A stretch of 64,000 nt of DNA from Desulfurivibrio dismutans (GCF_029210385.1 NZ_JARGDQ010000003.1:271140-335139); one strand, 5' to 3'. Numbered from the stretch's first letter, positions 25,198 through 35,444 are shown. A program made the numbers and translations. Notes: generated from the letters alone by a model not told the origin.

Positions 25198-26736
25198 ATG
25201 ACTGAACCTGATACATTTCGTCAAGGAACCGTGGTTAAGCCCTATGAGCGGCTTAATGCCGAGCAGATTGACCTGCTGGACGCCGCCTCCATGAAGATCC
25301 TGGAAGAGACCGGGATCTGGTGCTACAACATGCGGGCCGCCGAGCTGTTTGCCGCCAACGGCGCCCGGGTGGAAGACGAACCCGGCGCCGGAGCGCCCTG
25401 CAAGCGGGTTTACTTCCCGCCGGCGATGGTGCGTAAGTATATCGCCATGGCCCCCAGCAAGGTGGTCTTAGGCGCCCGTGACCCCAAAAACCGGCTGGTG
25501 CTGGACGCCGAGGTGCCGCGGGTTTACTTCGGCTCCGGCTCGGAGACCAATGTCTGGCTGGAGACCGAACTGGAGGAGTTTCAATCCACCACCGATCCCG
25601 CCCGCAAGCTCACCGCGCCGCGCTATACCGAAAAGCGCGGCGATGCCCAACTGCTGGCCCGGGCCGCCCGGCTGGGAGAGCAGTTGGACCACCTGGATTT
25701 CTTCATCCGGCCGGTCAACGTCCAGGACAGCGACATCAGCGAAGATGACCACGACGTCAACAAGTTCTTCGCCTGTCTTAACAATATCACCAAACATGTC
25801 CAGGCCGGGCTGACCACCCAAAAGAGCCTGGACAAGGTGCTCAAGATGGCCGAGATCATCGCCGGCGGCCACGAGGAGTTGCGGCAAAACCCGGTGGTCT
25901 CCTTCATCGCCTGTGTCTTCAAAAGCCCCCTGCAGATGGTGGAAGACACCACCGCCAAGGTCTTCGACATGGTGGAGGCCGGCATGCCGCTGGTGATTTC
26001 CTCCTCGCCCCAGGGCGGTTCCTCGGCCCCCATCCAGGAGGCCGGCATGGTGGCCCAGATCAACGCCGAGATCCTGGCCGGGGTCATGCTCACCCAGTTG
26101 ATCAAGCCCGGCGCCCCAGTGCTTTACGGCAGCGTGGCGGTAAGGGCCCGGCTGGACGACCTGCACGACCTTTACGGCTGCCCGGAGTTCAACCAGTACA
26201 ACAACGACACCGCCCAGATGGCCCGCCACTACAAGATCCCCTGCTATTCCTCCTCCGGGGTGGGCAACGCCTCGACCCCCGGCATGCAGGCCTCCTTTGA
26301 AAAGGTCTTCACCCACCTTTACATGGGGCTTACCGGCGCCCAGTACATCCATTATTCCTTCGGCCTGCTGGACCGCACCAACACCTTCTGCCCCCTGCAG
26401 GCGGTGCTGGACAACGAGCAGGTGGGCCTGGTCAAGCACTGCCTGCGGCCGCCCAAGGTGGACCAGGAGAACATCGACGAGGTGCTGAAGATGATCACCA
26501 AGGTGATGAAGTCCAGCCATCGGCTCTTTACCCGCCACACCCGCAAGGCCACCCACGCCGGCGAGATCTCCGAGCCTTACAAATTCGGGGCCAAAGAGCA
26601 CCAAGACGGGGTGATCCCCCGAGCGGTGGCGGAACTGGCCAAGGTCGAGGCCCGACCGGGCAAGCATCTGCCCGCCGAGGTTCAGGCCAGAATCCGCGCC
26701 GAGGTGCCGGGCATAGTGGATAGACTTTTCACGTAA
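25198..26736 (+). CDS. MttB-family (non-pyrrolysine) corrinoid methyltransferase, copy 2
   Basis: 512 residues, clearly homologous in layout to the copy at 22501 but diverged: YERLNAEQIDLLDAASMKIL at the start, a longer insertion around residues 100-150, and LPAEVQARIRAEVPGIVD at the end. The frame is open without an in-frame TAG. Two MttB paralogues feeding one corrinoid protein suggest two methylated substrates, or two steps on the same one. The TAA stop lies inside repeat R7. An AAAGGTAAAG site precedes the ATG. Confidence 0.88.
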   Translation: MTEPDTFRQGTVVKPYERLNAEQIDLLDAASMKILEETGIWCYNMRAAELFAANGARVEDEPGAGAPCKRVYFPPAMVRKYIAMAPSKVVLGARDPKNRLVLDAEVPRVYFGSGSETNVWLETELEEFQSTTDPARKLTAPRYTEKRGDAQLLARAARLGEQLDHLDFFIRPVNVQDSDISEDDHDVNKFFACLNNITKHVQAGLTTQKSLDKVLKMAEIIAGGHEELRQNPVVSFIACVFKSPLQMVEDTTAKVFDMVEAGMPLVISSSPQGGSSAPIQEAGMVAQINAEILAGVMLTQLIKPGAPVLYGSVAVRARLDDLHDLYGCPEFNQYNNDTAQMARHYKIPCYSSSGVGNASTPGMQASFEKVFTHLYMGLTGAQYIHYSFGLLDRTNTFCPLQAVLDNEQVGLVKHCLRPPKVDQENIDEVLKMITKVMKSSHRLFTRHTRKATHAGEISEPYKFGAKEHQDGVIPRAVAELAKVEARPGKHLPAEVQARIRAEVPGIVDRLFT

Positions 26737-26840
26737 TCGTCCAGCAGCACCGCCTCTTCGAGCGATCAGCCAAGCTTGCGTACAGGGGTACGCGGCGCTT
26801 GGCTGCTTGCCCGAAGAGGCGGCACTGCTGAACGATTACG
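26732..26840 (-). repeat. Palindromic intergenic repeat, copy R7
   Basis: Ends CGTAATCGTCCAGCAG and CTGCTGAACGATTACG are the same as in R6, but the middle arms differ (GAGCGATCAGCCAAGC on the left, GGCTGCTTGCCCGAAG on the right). The GATCA-type arm faces MttB copy 2 and supplies its stop codon at 26734-26736. Confidence 0.9.
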
Positions 26841-26926
26841 ATCAAAAAATAATGGCAGAGCAACAAGCTTCTGCCGGGAAAGTTAACCAAAGTTTAGCAA
26901 CGCCAAAACAAGGAGAAAGAGACGAC

Positions 26927-27610
26927 ATGGAAAAACAAGAACTGCTGGAAAAAATTGCCTTTAACGTGGTGCAGGGCCGGATCGAAGCCGAGGACGAAGG
27001 TTTTGACGAGGGCCTGGAAGATCAGCCGGCGGTGACCGAACTGGTCAACCAGGCGCTGGAACAGGGCATCTCCCCTTCCGAGATCCTGGTGGACGGGCTC
27101 ACCGATTCCATGACCGTGGTGGGAGAAAAGTTCGAAAAGGGCGAGTACCTGATCCCGGACATGCTGGCCGCCGCCGAGGCGGTGGGCGCCGGCATGGACA
27201 TCCTCACCCCGCACCTGCTCAAGGACGGGGTGGAGAGCAAGGGCCGCTTCGTGATCGCCACCGTCATTGGTGATTTGCATGATATCGGCAAGAACATCGT
27301 CAGCATCATGATCAAGGGCGCCGGCTACGACGTCATCGATCTGGGGGTTGACGTGCCCTCCGACAAGATCGTTGAGGCGGTCAAGGAACACAACGCCCCC
27401 TACCTGGGTCTTTCGGCCCTGCTGACCACCACCATGCGCAACATGAAGGAGGTCATCGACAAGCTCAAGGAAGAGGGCCTGGAGAACACCAAGGTCTGCA
27501 TCGGCGGCGCCCCCACCTCGCCGGAGTTCGCCAGCGAGATCGGCGCCGACGTCCATTGCGCCGACGCCTTTGCCGCCATCGACTGGCTGAAAGCGCAGCA
27601 GGCCGCGTAA
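26927..27610 (+). CDS. Corrinoid-binding methyl-carrier protein (MtbC/MtgC-like)
   Basis: 227 residues. The N-terminal four-helix cap (1-~95) is followed by a Rossmann-like B12 domain with D116-L-H118-D-I-G121, the DxHxxG motif whose His coordinates cobalt, then GYDVIDLGVDVP and SALLTTTM. It carries the methyl group between the MttB-type enzymes and the methyl-THF methyltransferase. I chose the ATG at 26927 after AAGGAG; an earlier in-frame start at 26807 lies inside repeat R7 and is not convincing. The lower-axial base-off corrinoid needs reductive activation, for which the protein at 21630 is a candidate. Confidence 0.92.
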   Translation: MEKQELLEKIAFNVVQGRIEAEDEGFDEGLEDQPAVTELVNQALEQGISPSEILVDGLTDSMTVVGEKFEKGEYLIPDMLAAAEAVGAGMDILTPHLLKDGVESKGRFVIATVIGDLHDIGKNIVSIMIKGAGYDVIDLGVDVPSDKIVEAVKEHNAPYLGLSALLTTTMRNMKEVIDKLKEEGLENTKVCIGGAPTSPEFASEIGADVHCADAFAAIDWLKAQQAA

Positions 27611-27662
27611 ACGCCGACGGTAACCGTTCACCAGGAACCACAAAGTGTTGATTTAACGGACT

Positions 27663-27770
27663 GTAAACGTTCAGCAGCGCCCCAGGTTCGGGTAAGCAGC
27701 CAAGCGCCGCGTACCCCGTGTACGTAAGCTTGGCTGATCGCCCGAAGATGGGGTGCGGCTGTTCGTTTAT
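27663..27770 (+). repeat. Palindromic intergenic repeat, copy R8
   Basis: Ends GTAAACG and CGTTTAT pair; the next part of the basal stem (TTCAGCAGC against GCGGCTGTT) is imperfect, unlike in other copies. The GATCG arm (GGCTGATCGCC) is on the right, 19 bp from the start of the SAM methyltransferase gene; the corrinoid gene ends 52 bp to the left. Confidence 0.88.
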
Positions 27771-27789
27771 CGCCGACGGAGGTTGATCA

Positions 27790-29052
27790 ATGGCTGAAAC
27801 CAAGGCATATTCCCAAGCCGCCGGCACCGGCAAGTACGAGAAGGCCACCGGGCTGCTGGGCAAGTATGATAACGTGCGCCGGTTCTGGGAGGACCAGCTC
27901 ACCGGAATCATGCTCCGGCCCTATCTCAACGAGCTGACCGACCGCAAGCACAAGCAGTTGAAGCGGATGCGCATCGCCGACCTGGGCTGCGGCGGCGCCG
28001 ACGGCTACGACCTGATCACCGGAGTCAATCGCGAGGAACCCGGCATCTACGACTTCATCACCGCCGCCGTGACCCCGGAAACCCTGCAGGAGTACGTGGG
28101 CTACGACCTCAACGAAAACCTGCTGGAACAGGCCCGGGAGCACTTAAGCGGCAACGGCAAGGTCCGCTTTGAGCGAGCCGACTTCTCCGACGGCCTCAAG
28201 ATGCTGGCAAACGAAGCGCCCTTCGACCTCTACATGTCTTCCTACGGCACCATGAGCCACTTCACCAACGAGCAGTTGGTGAAGATCTTCAGCGATATCT
28301 GTCGGCACGCCGAGGACGGCGCCATGATCATCGGCGACTGGCTGGGCCGCTACTCCTACGAGTGGCAGGACCTGTGGCACCATCCGCCCGATGAAGAGTA
28401 CTTCATGAACTACCGGATCTCTTACATCTACCCGGAAGAGGAACGGGATCAGGCCGACATCGCCTCCTTCGACCTGCGGCTGATGACCCGGGAAGAGTGC
28501 ATCAATATCATCAAGCGGGTGGAAAAGGAGACCGGGGTGACCATCAAGCCCCTGCACTTCTTCGACCGCTCCATTTTTGTTGGCCGCCACCTGAGCACCG
28601 GTGACTACAATCAACACGCTCCGCGCTGGCTGCGGCATCAGACCAACTCGCTGTTCGAGGGCTACACCCGCACCGATCTTTCCACCCTGATGGTGGACTA
28701 CGTGCCACGGCCGGGCTTTGATCATCTGAACAATTTTTACGAGCACTTCTTCATGTGCTGCAACACCTTAATCGAGCACACCATCGCCCTGCTGCGCAAC
28801 TACAACTGCCGCAAGGGCGAGCTCTGTGAACGGCCGCCGGAGGTGCCGCCCTATTACCCGGAACCCCTCAAGGACGCCATCCATACCATGCGGGCGGTCA
28901 TCGAAGGTTCGGGCTGGCTGGACTGGGGCGACCCACGGGCCAACATCATCGAGCCCCACCTGGGTTACTCCCTGCGCAAGATGGAAATGGACCTGCAGCC
29001 GGGCACCGGGGTGGGACATTCTTTAGTGGGTGTTTTTCAGGTAGTTAAGTAA
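27790..29052 (+). CDS. Class I SAM-dependent methyltransferase of unassigned substrate
   Basis: 420 residues. Motif I is MRIADLGCGGADGYDLI (about 59-75), followed by YVGYDLNENLLEQAREHL, RADFSD and a LYMSSYGTMSHF segment in place of motif IV, so SAM binding is well supported. The C-terminal ~190 residues are rich in His, Trp and Tyr and I do not recognise them. The neighbours metK, ahcY and the Hcy methyltransferase supply SAM and recycle SAH, so this is probably the main methyl consumer of the cluster. An amine or amino-acid substrate would fit the MttB neighbours, but this is inference. GGAGG precedes the ATG. Confidence 0.75.
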   Translation: MAETKAYSQAAGTGKYEKATGLLGKYDNVRRFWEDQLTGIMLRPYLNELTDRKHKQLKRMRIADLGCGGADGYDLITGVNREEPGIYDFITAAVTPETLQEYVGYDLNENLLEQAREHLSGNGKVRFERADFSDGLKMLANEAPFDLYMSSYGTMSHFTNEQLVKIFSDICRHAEDGAMIIGDWLGRYSYEWQDLWHHPPDEEYFMNYRISYIYPEEERDQADIASFDLRLMTREECINIIKRVEKETGVTIKPLHFFDRSIFVGRHLSTGDYNQHAPRWLRHQTNSLFEGYTRTDLSTLMVDYVPRPGFDHLNNFYEHFFMCCNTLIEHTIALLRNYNCRKGELCERPPEVPPYYPEPLKDAIHTMRAVIEGSGWLDWGDPRANIIEPHLGYSLRKMEMDLQPGTGVGHSLVGVFQVVK

Positions 29053-29073
29053 TTACATCATTGTTAGCAGGAG

Positions 29074-29096
29074 GGGACAGATTTTTGATCTGTCCC
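29074..29096. repeat. Perfect 9-bp hairpin in the MTase-asnB gap
   Basis: GGGACAGAT and ATCTGTCCC flank a TTTTG loop. There is no T-run after it, so it is not a convincing terminator; it might stabilise or attenuate the transcript between the SAM methyltransferase and asnB genes. Confidence 0.6.
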
Positions 29097-29158
29097 GGGG
29101 ATTTCCGGCCCCGGGGAAGCCAAGACTTCTAACACCGGAAAACGAGAGGATAGAAAAA

Positions 29159-30790
29159 ATGTGTGGAATTGCAGGATGTATCGGCAGCGCCGATGTGGAC
29201 ACCGTCAACCGGATGCTGGATGCCCTGGTGCATCGCGGCCCCAACGACCGGGGCGTGCACGTCAGCGGCAACATGGCTTTCGGCCATACCCGGCTCTCCA
29301 TTGTCGACGTCGCCGGGGGACATCAGCCGATCATCAGCACCGACAACAGCTGCGGCATTATCGGCAACGGCGAGATCTACAATTTTCGCCGGTTGCGGGA
29401 ACAACTGGCCCAGGACTTCGAGTTCCGGACCCATTCCGACACCGAGGTAGCCCTGCACCTGTATCGTAAAAAAGGCCCCGCCTGTGTCAAGGAATTGGAC
29501 GGCATGTTCGCCTTCTGCGTCTTCACCGAAGACGGCGACTACCTGCTGGCCCGCGACCCGGTGGGGATCAAGCCGTTGTACTACGCCCACCGCGACGGCA
29601 GCCTCTATTTCAGCTCCGAGCTGGGCGCCATGAGCCTGGCCGGGGTGGACGAGGTGCACGAGTTTCCCGCCGGCCACTATTACACCCCCAAGGAAGGCTT
29701 TGTCCGCTATTACCAGGTGCCGGAGGTCAGGGACCACCTGCTTACCGATGCCGATGAGGCAGCGAGCAGGATCCGCGAAACCTTCAGGGCGTCGGTCAAA
29801 AAACGGCTGCTGGCCGACCCGGAGATCCCGGTGGGGGCCTTTTGCAGCGGCGGGCTGGATTCCAGCCTGATCGCCGCCATCGCCGCCGAGGAGATCCCCA
29901 ACCTGCACACCTTCGCGGTGGGCATGCGGGATGAAAACGGCCACGACAGCGATGACCTCACCGCCGCCCGGCTGGTAGCCAAGCATATCGACTCCACCCA
30001 CCATGAACTGGTCTTTACCGAGGAAGAGTACTACCAGGCCCTGCCGGCGGTGATCGGCAAGCTGGAAAGCTACGACCCTTCCCTGGTCCGCTGCGCCGTG
30101 CCCTGCTACTTCACCTGCAAGCTGGCGGCCCAGTACGTCACCGTGGTGCTGACCGGCGAGGGAGCCGACGAGCTGTTTGCCGGCTACCATTATATGAAAC
30201 ACCAGGACATGAGCCGGCTCAACCAGGACTGCCGGCAGCTGATCTCCACCCTGCACAACATCAACCTGCAGCGGGCCGACCGCATCGGTATGCTCTTCAA
30301 CCTGGAGCTGCGGGTTCCCTTCCTGGACACCGCCATGATCGACCTGGCCATGCAGATCCCGGCGGAGTTGAAGATCCGTGACGTCGACGACGCCCGCATT
30401 GAAAAATGGATCCTGCGTCAGGCCTTTGCCGACACCGGTCTGCTGCCGGAAGATATCATCTGGCGCTACAAGGTGCAGTACACCCAGGGCGCCGGCTGCG
30501 AGAGCCTGGGCGAAAAACTGGCCGAGCGGGAGATGAGCGACGAGGAGATGGCGGAAATCAAGGCCGCCAACCCCCGAGCTGCCATCAACAGCAAGGAAGC
30601 CGCCCTTTATTTCAAGATCTTCCGCCGCTACCACCCCCAGGATTCCATCCTCAGCTCCATCGGCATTTGGGAAGGTTTCAACTTTGCCGAGGAGCGGGCC
30701 AGCACCCAGGGTGCCCTGGACAACAAACGCTACCAGGACACCCCGGTTGCACCCGGGAAAACCAACGCCCCCGAGGGAGCCACCCAATGA
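29159..30790 (+). CDS. asnB: Asparagine synthase (glutamine-hydrolysing) family protein
   Basis: 543 residues starting MCGIAGCIG, with Cys2 as glutaminase nucleophile, RGPNDRG and GNGEIYNF in the class II glutamine amidotransferase domain, and the ATP pyrophosphatase loop FCSGGLDSS near residue 228. LTGEGADELFAGYHYM and LRVPFLD complete the synthetase domain. It forms an amide on aspartate or a related carboxylate using glutamine. Its place inside the methyl cluster, overlapping the next gene by ATGA, suggests a dedicated role such as amidating the methylated product; ordinary asparagine synthesis is equally possible. Confidence 0.85.
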   Translation: MCGIAGCIGSADVDTVNRMLDALVHRGPNDRGVHVSGNMAFGHTRLSIVDVAGGHQPIISTDNSCGIIGNGEIYNFRRLREQLAQDFEFRTHSDTEVALHLYRKKGPACVKELDGMFAFCVFTEDGDYLLARDPVGIKPLYYAHRDGSLYFSSELGAMSLAGVDEVHEFPAGHYYTPKEGFVRYYQVPEVRDHLLTDADEAASRIRETFRASVKKRLLADPEIPVGAFCSGGLDSSLIAAIAAEEIPNLHTFAVGMRDENGHDSDDLTAARLVAKHIDSTHHELVFTEEEYYQALPAVIGKLESYDPSLVRCAVPCYFTCKLAAQYVTVVLTGEGADELFAGYHYMKHQDMSRLNQDCRQLISTLHNINLQRADRIGMLFNLELRVPFLDTAMIDLAMQIPAELKIRDVDDARIEKWILRQAFADTGLLPEDIIWRYKVQYTQGAGCESLGEKLAEREMSDEEMAEIKAANPRAAINSKEAALYFKIFRRYHPQDSILSSIGIWEGFNFAEERASTQGALDNKRYQDTPVAPGKTNAPEGATQ

Positions 30791-32697
30791 AACCCGACTT
30801 TCTGGAATATATCCGGGAACGGGTGCTGCTGGCCGACGGCGCCCTGGGCAGCTATCTGTACGCCAAGGGCATTGAGCTGGGCAAGAACATCGAACGGCTC
30901 AACCTGGCGGACCCGGACCTGGTTTACTCGGTCCACGAAGAATATATCCGGGCCGGCAGCCGGCTCATTGAAACCAACACCTTCGGCGCCAACCGGCTCA
31001 AACTGGAAAACGCCGGGCTCGAGGGCAAGGCCCGGCAGATCAACCTGGCCGGGGCCGAACTGGCGGTGCGGGCCGGCAGCGGCGAGGTTTACGTGGCCGG
31101 CTCGGTGGGTCCCAGCGGCGCCGACTTCCCCTTGGACGACGAAGACGGGCCGGAAAGCGAGGCGGTGCAAGGGGCCTTCCGGGAACAGATCGAGGCCCTG
31201 CTGGAAGGCGGCGTCGACCTGCTGATCCTGGAAACCTTCAGCCACCTGGACGAACTGCTGCTGGCCCTGAAGGTTGCCCGCCAACTGGCCGGCAACAAGC
31301 CGATCATCGCCAATATGGTCTACCCCAAGCAGGGCTGCACCGCCGCCGGGATGGACGCCATGGAATGCGGCCGGGCGGCCCTGGCCGCCGGGGCCGACGT
31401 GGTGGGCTCCAACTGCGGCCGCGGCGCCCGGGCCATGCTGACGGCCATGGAACGGCTGAGCAATTTGGGCGAGGAGGTGCCCCTGGCCGCCTTCCCCAAC
31501 GCCGGTTTCCCGGAAATCGTCAACCACCGCCTGATCTACCCCGCCGAACCGCCCTACATGGCGCAGCTGGTCCGCGAGATGGTCAAGCTCGGGGCCCGGG
31601 TGGTGGGCGGCTGCTGCGGCACCACCCCCGCCCATATCCAGGAGTTCGGCAAGCACCTGCGCCTCAAGCGCCGCCCCCTGACCCAGGTGGCCGGCGACAA
31701 GCCCGCCGCCGGGCCGGAAGTACCGGGGCCGGCGGCGGGCAAGGCCGGCAGCCTGCTTAATCGCCTGCCCACCGACAAGCTGCCGGTGCTGGTGGAGGTG
31801 GACCCGCCCACCCATCTGGATATCAGCGGTGTGCTCAGCGGCGCCAAAGAACTGGCCGCCGCCGGGGCCGATGCCATCACCCTGGGGGAAAACCCCCTGG
31901 CGGTGCTGCGGGCCGACAACATCTCGCTGGCCCACAAGATCCGCAGCGAAGTGGGCATTGCCACCGTGGCCCACGTCACCTGCCGGGACCGCAATGCCCT
32001 GGGGCTGCAATCCCAGATCATGGGAGCGCATTTGCTGGGCATCGACAGCATCCTGGCGGTCACCGGCGATCCGGCCACCACCGGTGACCAGCCGGCGGCC
32101 ACCGGAGTTTTCGATGTGCAGTCCTTCGGCCTGATCCGGATGCTCAACCAGTTCAACCAGGGCCGCAACCCGGCGGGCAAGGCCATGAAGGGGCAGTGCG
32201 ATTTTTCCATCGGCGCCGCCTTCAGCTACCGGCCCAACAACCCGGACCTGCAGATCCGCCGCCTGGAACGAAAAGCCGCCCTGGGCGCGGTGTACGCCAT
32301 GACCCAGCCCTTCTTCAGCGCCGGCGCCGTCGAGGACATGCTGGAGCGCACTCGGCACCTGGAGATGCTGATCTTCCCCGGCATCTTCCCGTTGATCTCG
32401 GCCCGTAACGCTGAATTTCTGCACCACGAGGTGCCGGGAATCAACATCCCCGAAGACCTGCGACGCAAGCTGGGGCGCTACGAGGCGGTGGAAGACCAGC
32501 GCAAGGTGGCCGACGAGTTCACCCGGGAGTTGATCGCCGAGATCTGCCCCATCATCGACGGTCTGTACCTGATCAGCCCGCTCAACAAGTGGGACGTCAC
32601 CGCCCGACTGACCCGTGAGGTACGGGAGGCCGGCTGGCAGGGCAGCGGCCGGCTGGCGGACTTATTGCGTAAACGGGCCCCGGCTGCGCCGACCTAA
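30787..32697 (+). CDS. Homocysteine S-methyltransferase / methylenetetrahydrofolate reductase fusion
   Basis: 636 residues. Residues 1-~290 are a homocysteine methyltransferase barrel with zinc ligands in GSNCGRG (~209) and VGGCCGTTPAH (~272). Residues ~320-620 are an MTHFR-type FAD barrel with EVDPPTHLD, HVTCRDRN and ILAVTGDPATTGD. The arrangement is like YitJ of Bacillus. It links methylene-THF reduction with methionine formation. There is no cobalamin domain, so the methyl donor for the N-terminal half may be a methylated compound other than methyl-THF. The start at 30787 overlaps the asnB stop (ATGA). Confidence 0.9.
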   Translation: MKPDFLEYIRERVLLADGALGSYLYAKGIELGKNIERLNLADPDLVYSVHEEYIRAGSRLIETNTFGANRLKLENAGLEGKARQINLAGAELAVRAGSGEVYVAGSVGPSGADFPLDDEDGPESEAVQGAFREQIEALLEGGVDLLILETFSHLDELLLALKVARQLAGNKPIIANMVYPKQGCTAAGMDAMECGRAALAAGADVVGSNCGRGARAMLTAMERLSNLGEEVPLAAFPNAGFPEIVNHRLIYPAEPPYMAQLVREMVKLGARVVGGCCGTTPAHIQEFGKHLRLKRRPLTQVAGDKPAAGPEVPGPAAGKAGSLLNRLPTDKLPVLVEVDPPTHLDISGVLSGAKELAAAGADAITLGENPLAVLRADNISLAHKIRSEVGIATVAHVTCRDRNALGLQSQIMGAHLLGIDSILAVTGDPATTGDQPAATGVFDVQSFGLIRMLNQFNQGRNPAGKAMKGQCDFSIGAAFSYRPNNPDLQIRRLERKAALGAVYAMTQPFFSAGAVEDMLERTRHLEMLIFPGIFPLISARNAEFLHHEVPGINIPEDLRRKLGRYEAVEDQRKVADEFTRELIAEICPIIDGLYLISPLNKWDVTARLTREVREAGWQGSGRLADLLRKRAPAAPT

Positions 32698-32786
32698 AAT
32701 GTTTCATATCTTTCTAAAAAGTTGTACAATTTTTCCCTTAACCAATATCAATACTAACCAAGCCAAATTATAGACAAGGAGCAACC

Positions 32787-33953
32787 ATGGCAAACTATCT
32801 CTTCACCTCCGAATCCGTTTCCGAAGGCCATCCCGACAAAGTGGCCGACCAGGTTTCCGATGCCGTCCTGGACGCCATCCTCAGCCAGGATAAGACCTCA
32901 CGGGTGGCCTGCGAGACCCTGGTGACCACCGGCATGGCCCTGATCGCCGGCGAGATCACCACCAACGCGGTGGTGGATTACCCCACCATCGTCCGCGAGA
33001 CCATCAAGGAGATCGGCTACAACTCTTCCGACATGGGTTTCGACTGGCAGTCTTGCGCCATCCTCACCAGCATCGACAAGCAGTCGCCGGATATCGCCCA
33101 GGGCGTCGATGAAGGCAAGGGCGTCGACCTGGACCAGGGCGCCGGCGACCAGGGCCTGATGTTCGGCTACGCCTGCGACGAAACCAAGGTACTGATGCCC
33201 ATGCCCATCACCTATTCCCACCGCCTGGTCAAGCGCCAGTCGGAGGTACGCAAATCGGGCCGCCTGCCCTGGCTGCGCCCGGACGCCAAAAGCCAGGTGA
33301 CCATCGAATATGAGAACGACAAACCCAAACGGGTTGAGGCGGTGGTACTCTCCACCCAACACTCACCCGAGGTGGATTACGAAGACCTTAAGGAAGCGGT
33401 GATGGAAGAGATCATCAAGCCCATCCTGCCCGCGAACATGGTGGATGACAAGACCAAGTACTTCATCAACCCCACCGGCCGTTTCGTTATTGGCGGCCCC
33501 GTGGGCGACTGCGGCGTTACCGGCCGCAAGATCATCGTTGATACCTACGGCGGCGTGGGCTCCCACGGCGGCGGCGCCTTCTCCGGCAAGGACCCCTCCA
33601 AGGTAGACCGTTCCTCTTCCTACATGGGCCGTTACGTGGCCAAGAACGTGGTGGCCGCCGGCCTGGCCTCCCAGTGCGAGGTGCAGGTGGCTTACGCCAT
33701 CGGCATTTCCCAGCCGGTTTCCGTCAACGTGGTCACCTTCGGCACCGGCAAGATCAGCGATGAAGAGATTCGCAAGCTGATCGTCGAGCATTTCGACCTG
33801 CGGCCCAAGGCCATTGTCCAGCAACTCGACCTGCTGCGGCCCATCTACCGCAAAACTGCGGCTTACGGCCACTTCGGCCGCGAGCGCGCCGAGTTCACCT
33901 GGGAGCGCACCGACAAGGCCGAGGCGCTGCGCGCCGCCGCCGGCCTCAAATAG
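32787..33953 (+). CDS. metK: S-adenosylmethionine synthetase
   Basis: 388 residues with [29 protein letters not shown] and [16 protein letters not shown], all hallmark motifs of MetK. It makes SAM from methionine and ATP. A strong AAGGAGCAA site precedes the ATG. Its placement between the Hcy methyltransferase fusion and ahcY completes a methionine-SAM-SAH cycle within one operon. No SAM riboswitch is visible in the 89-bp leader. Confidence 0.97.
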   Translation: MANYLFTSESVSEGHPDKVADQVSDAVLDAILSQDKTSRVACETLVTTGMALIAGEITTNAVVDYPTIVRETIKEIGYNSSDMGFDWQSCAILTSIDKQSPDIAQGVDEGKGVDLDQGAGDQGLMFGYACDETKVLMPMPITYSHRLVKRQSEVRKSGRLPWLRPDAKSQVTIEYENDKPKRVEAVVLSTQHSPEVDYEDLKEAVMEEIIKPILPANMVDDKTKYFINPTGRFVIGGPVGDCGVTGRKIIVDTYGGVGSHGGGAFSGKDPSKVDRSSSYMGRYVAKNVVAAGLASQCEVQVAYAIGISQPVSVNVVTFGTGKISDEEIRKLIVEHFDLRPKAIVQQLDLLRPIYRKTAAYGHFGRERAEFTWERTDKAEALRAAAGLK

Positions 33954-33997
33954 GAAAACGAACCCGAATTTTTAACCCTTAATGAAGGAGTTTTATT

Positions 33998-35305
33998 GTG
34001 AGTAACAAAGTATTGGAGAGCAACGATTACAAAGTGGCGGACATGAGCCTGGCCGATTGGGGCAAAAAAGAGGTGATGATCGCCGAGACCGAGATGCCCG
34101 GGCTGATGGCCCTGCGCGAGGAATACGGGGCCAGCAAGCCGCTCAAGGGCGCGCGTATCGCCGGCTGTCTGCACATGACCATCCAGACCGCGGTACTGAT
34201 GGAGACCCTGACCGCTCTGGGGGCGGAGGTCCGCTGGTCCTCCTGCAACATCTTCTCCACCCAGGACCAGGCCGCCGCCGCCATGGTGGCCGCCGGTATT
34301 CCCACCTTCGCCTGGAAGGGCGAGAACGAGGAAGAGTTCTGGTGGTGCATCGAACAGACCATCAAAGGCCCCGACGGCTGGCGGCCCAACATGATCCTGG
34401 ACGACGGCGGTGACCTGACCCAGATCATGCACGAGAAATACCCCGAGTTGATGAAGGACGTCAAGGGCATCAGCGAGGAGACCACCACCGGGGTGCATCG
34501 CCTCTATGAGATGACCAAGGAAGGCAGCCTGCTGGCCCCGGCCATCAACGTCAACGACTCGGTGACCAAATCCAAGTTCGACAACCTCTATGGCTGCCGG
34601 GAGTCACTGATCGACGGCATCAAGCGGGCCACCGACGTGATGATCGCCGGCAAGATCTGCCTGGTGGCCGGCTACGGCGACGTGGGCAAGGGCTGCGCCC
34701 AGGCCTTCCGAGGCATGGGCGCCACCGTCTGGGTCACCGAGTGCGACCCCATTTGCGCCCTGCAGGCCTCCATGGAAGGCTTCCGGGTAGTGACCATGGA
34801 TGATGCCGCCGCCAAAGCCGACATCTTCGTCACCGCCACCGGCAACATCAACGTCATCACCCGGGCCCACATGGAACAGATGCGCGACCAGGCCATCGTC
34901 TGCAACATCGGTCATTTCGACAACGAGATCGATATCGCCGGGATCAAGGATCTGACCTGGGAGAACATCAAGCCCCAGGTGGATCACGTGATCTTCCCCG
35001 ACGGCCACCGCATCATCATCCTGGCCGAAGGTCGGCTGGTGAACCTGGGTTGCGCCACCGGCCATCCCAGCTTCGTGATGAGCAACTCCTTCACCAACCA
35101 GGTGCTGGCCCAGATCGAGCTGTGGGAGCGCCACGACCAGTACGAAAGGAAGGTCTACATGCTGCCCAAGCACCTGGACGAAAAGGTGGCCAAGCTGCAC
35201 CTGGAGCGGATCGGCGCCAAGCTCACCGAGCTCAGGACGGACCAGGCCAAGTACATCGGCGTGCCGGTGGACGGGCCGTACAAGCCCGACCATTACCGTT
35301 ACTAA
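33998..35305 (+). CDS. ahcY: S-adenosylhomocysteine hydrolase
   Basis: 435 residues with the NAD-binding motif [24 protein letters not shown] and the invariant C-terminal KPDHYRY. It hydrolyses SAH to adenosine and homocysteine. The start is GTG at 33998 behind AAGGAG. It is the last gene of the methyl cluster, followed at once by repeat R9 and a strong terminator. Confidence 0.97.
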   Translation: MSNKVLESNDYKVADMSLADWGKKEVMIAETEMPGLMALREEYGASKPLKGARIAGCLHMTIQTAVLMETLTALGAEVRWSSCNIFSTQDQAAAAMVAAGIPTFAWKGENEEEFWWCIEQTIKGPDGWRPNMILDDGGDLTQIMHEKYPELMKDVKGISEETTTGVHRLYEMTKEGSLLAPAINVNDSVTKSKFDNLYGCRESLIDGIKRATDVMIAGKICLVAGYGDVGKGCAQAFRGMGATVWVTECDPICALQASMEGFRVVTMDDAAAKADIFVTATGNINVITRAHMEQMRDQAIVCNIGHFDNEIDIAGIKDLTWENIKPQVDHVIFPDGHRIIILAEGRLVNLGCATGHPSFVMSNSFTNQVLAQIELWERHDQYERKVYMLPKHLDEKVAKLHLERIGAKLTELRTDQAKYIGVPVDGPYKPDHYRY

Positions 35306-35307
35306 CC

Positions 35308-35417
35308 CGTAAACCTGCCGCCGCACCGCATTTTTGGACGATCGGCCCAGCTTGCGTACCCGGGGTACGCGGCACCGGGCCGCTTACCCAAATCTGCGGC
35401 ACGGCGGCAGGTTTGCG
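35308..35417 (-). repeat. Palindromic intergenic repeat, copy R9
   Basis: Ends CGTAAACCTGCCGCCG and CGGCGGCAGGTTTGCG form a 16-bp basal stem with one G-T. GGACGATCGGCC is on the left, 2 bp from the ahcY stop; the GCTTACCCAAAT arm is on the right. birA ends 82 bp away. Confidence 0.9.
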
Positions 35418-35444
35418 TGGCGTGATTGCTTTGCGGTTTATTTT

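Noticed and set aside
22501..26736. Pyrrolysine in the MttB-family proteins
   Set aside because: Neither MttB-family frame contains an in-frame TAG; both are full-length open frames, so they belong to the non-Pyl group.
29074..29096. GGGACAGAT hairpin as terminator of the SAM methyltransferase gene
   Set aside because: No T-run follows, and the next gene belongs to the same cluster on the same strand.
32698..32786. SAM or SAH riboswitch before metK/ahcY
   Set aside because: The leader is only 89 bp, AT-rich, and shows no stems resembling known SAM riboswitches; the metK-ahcY gap is 44 bp.
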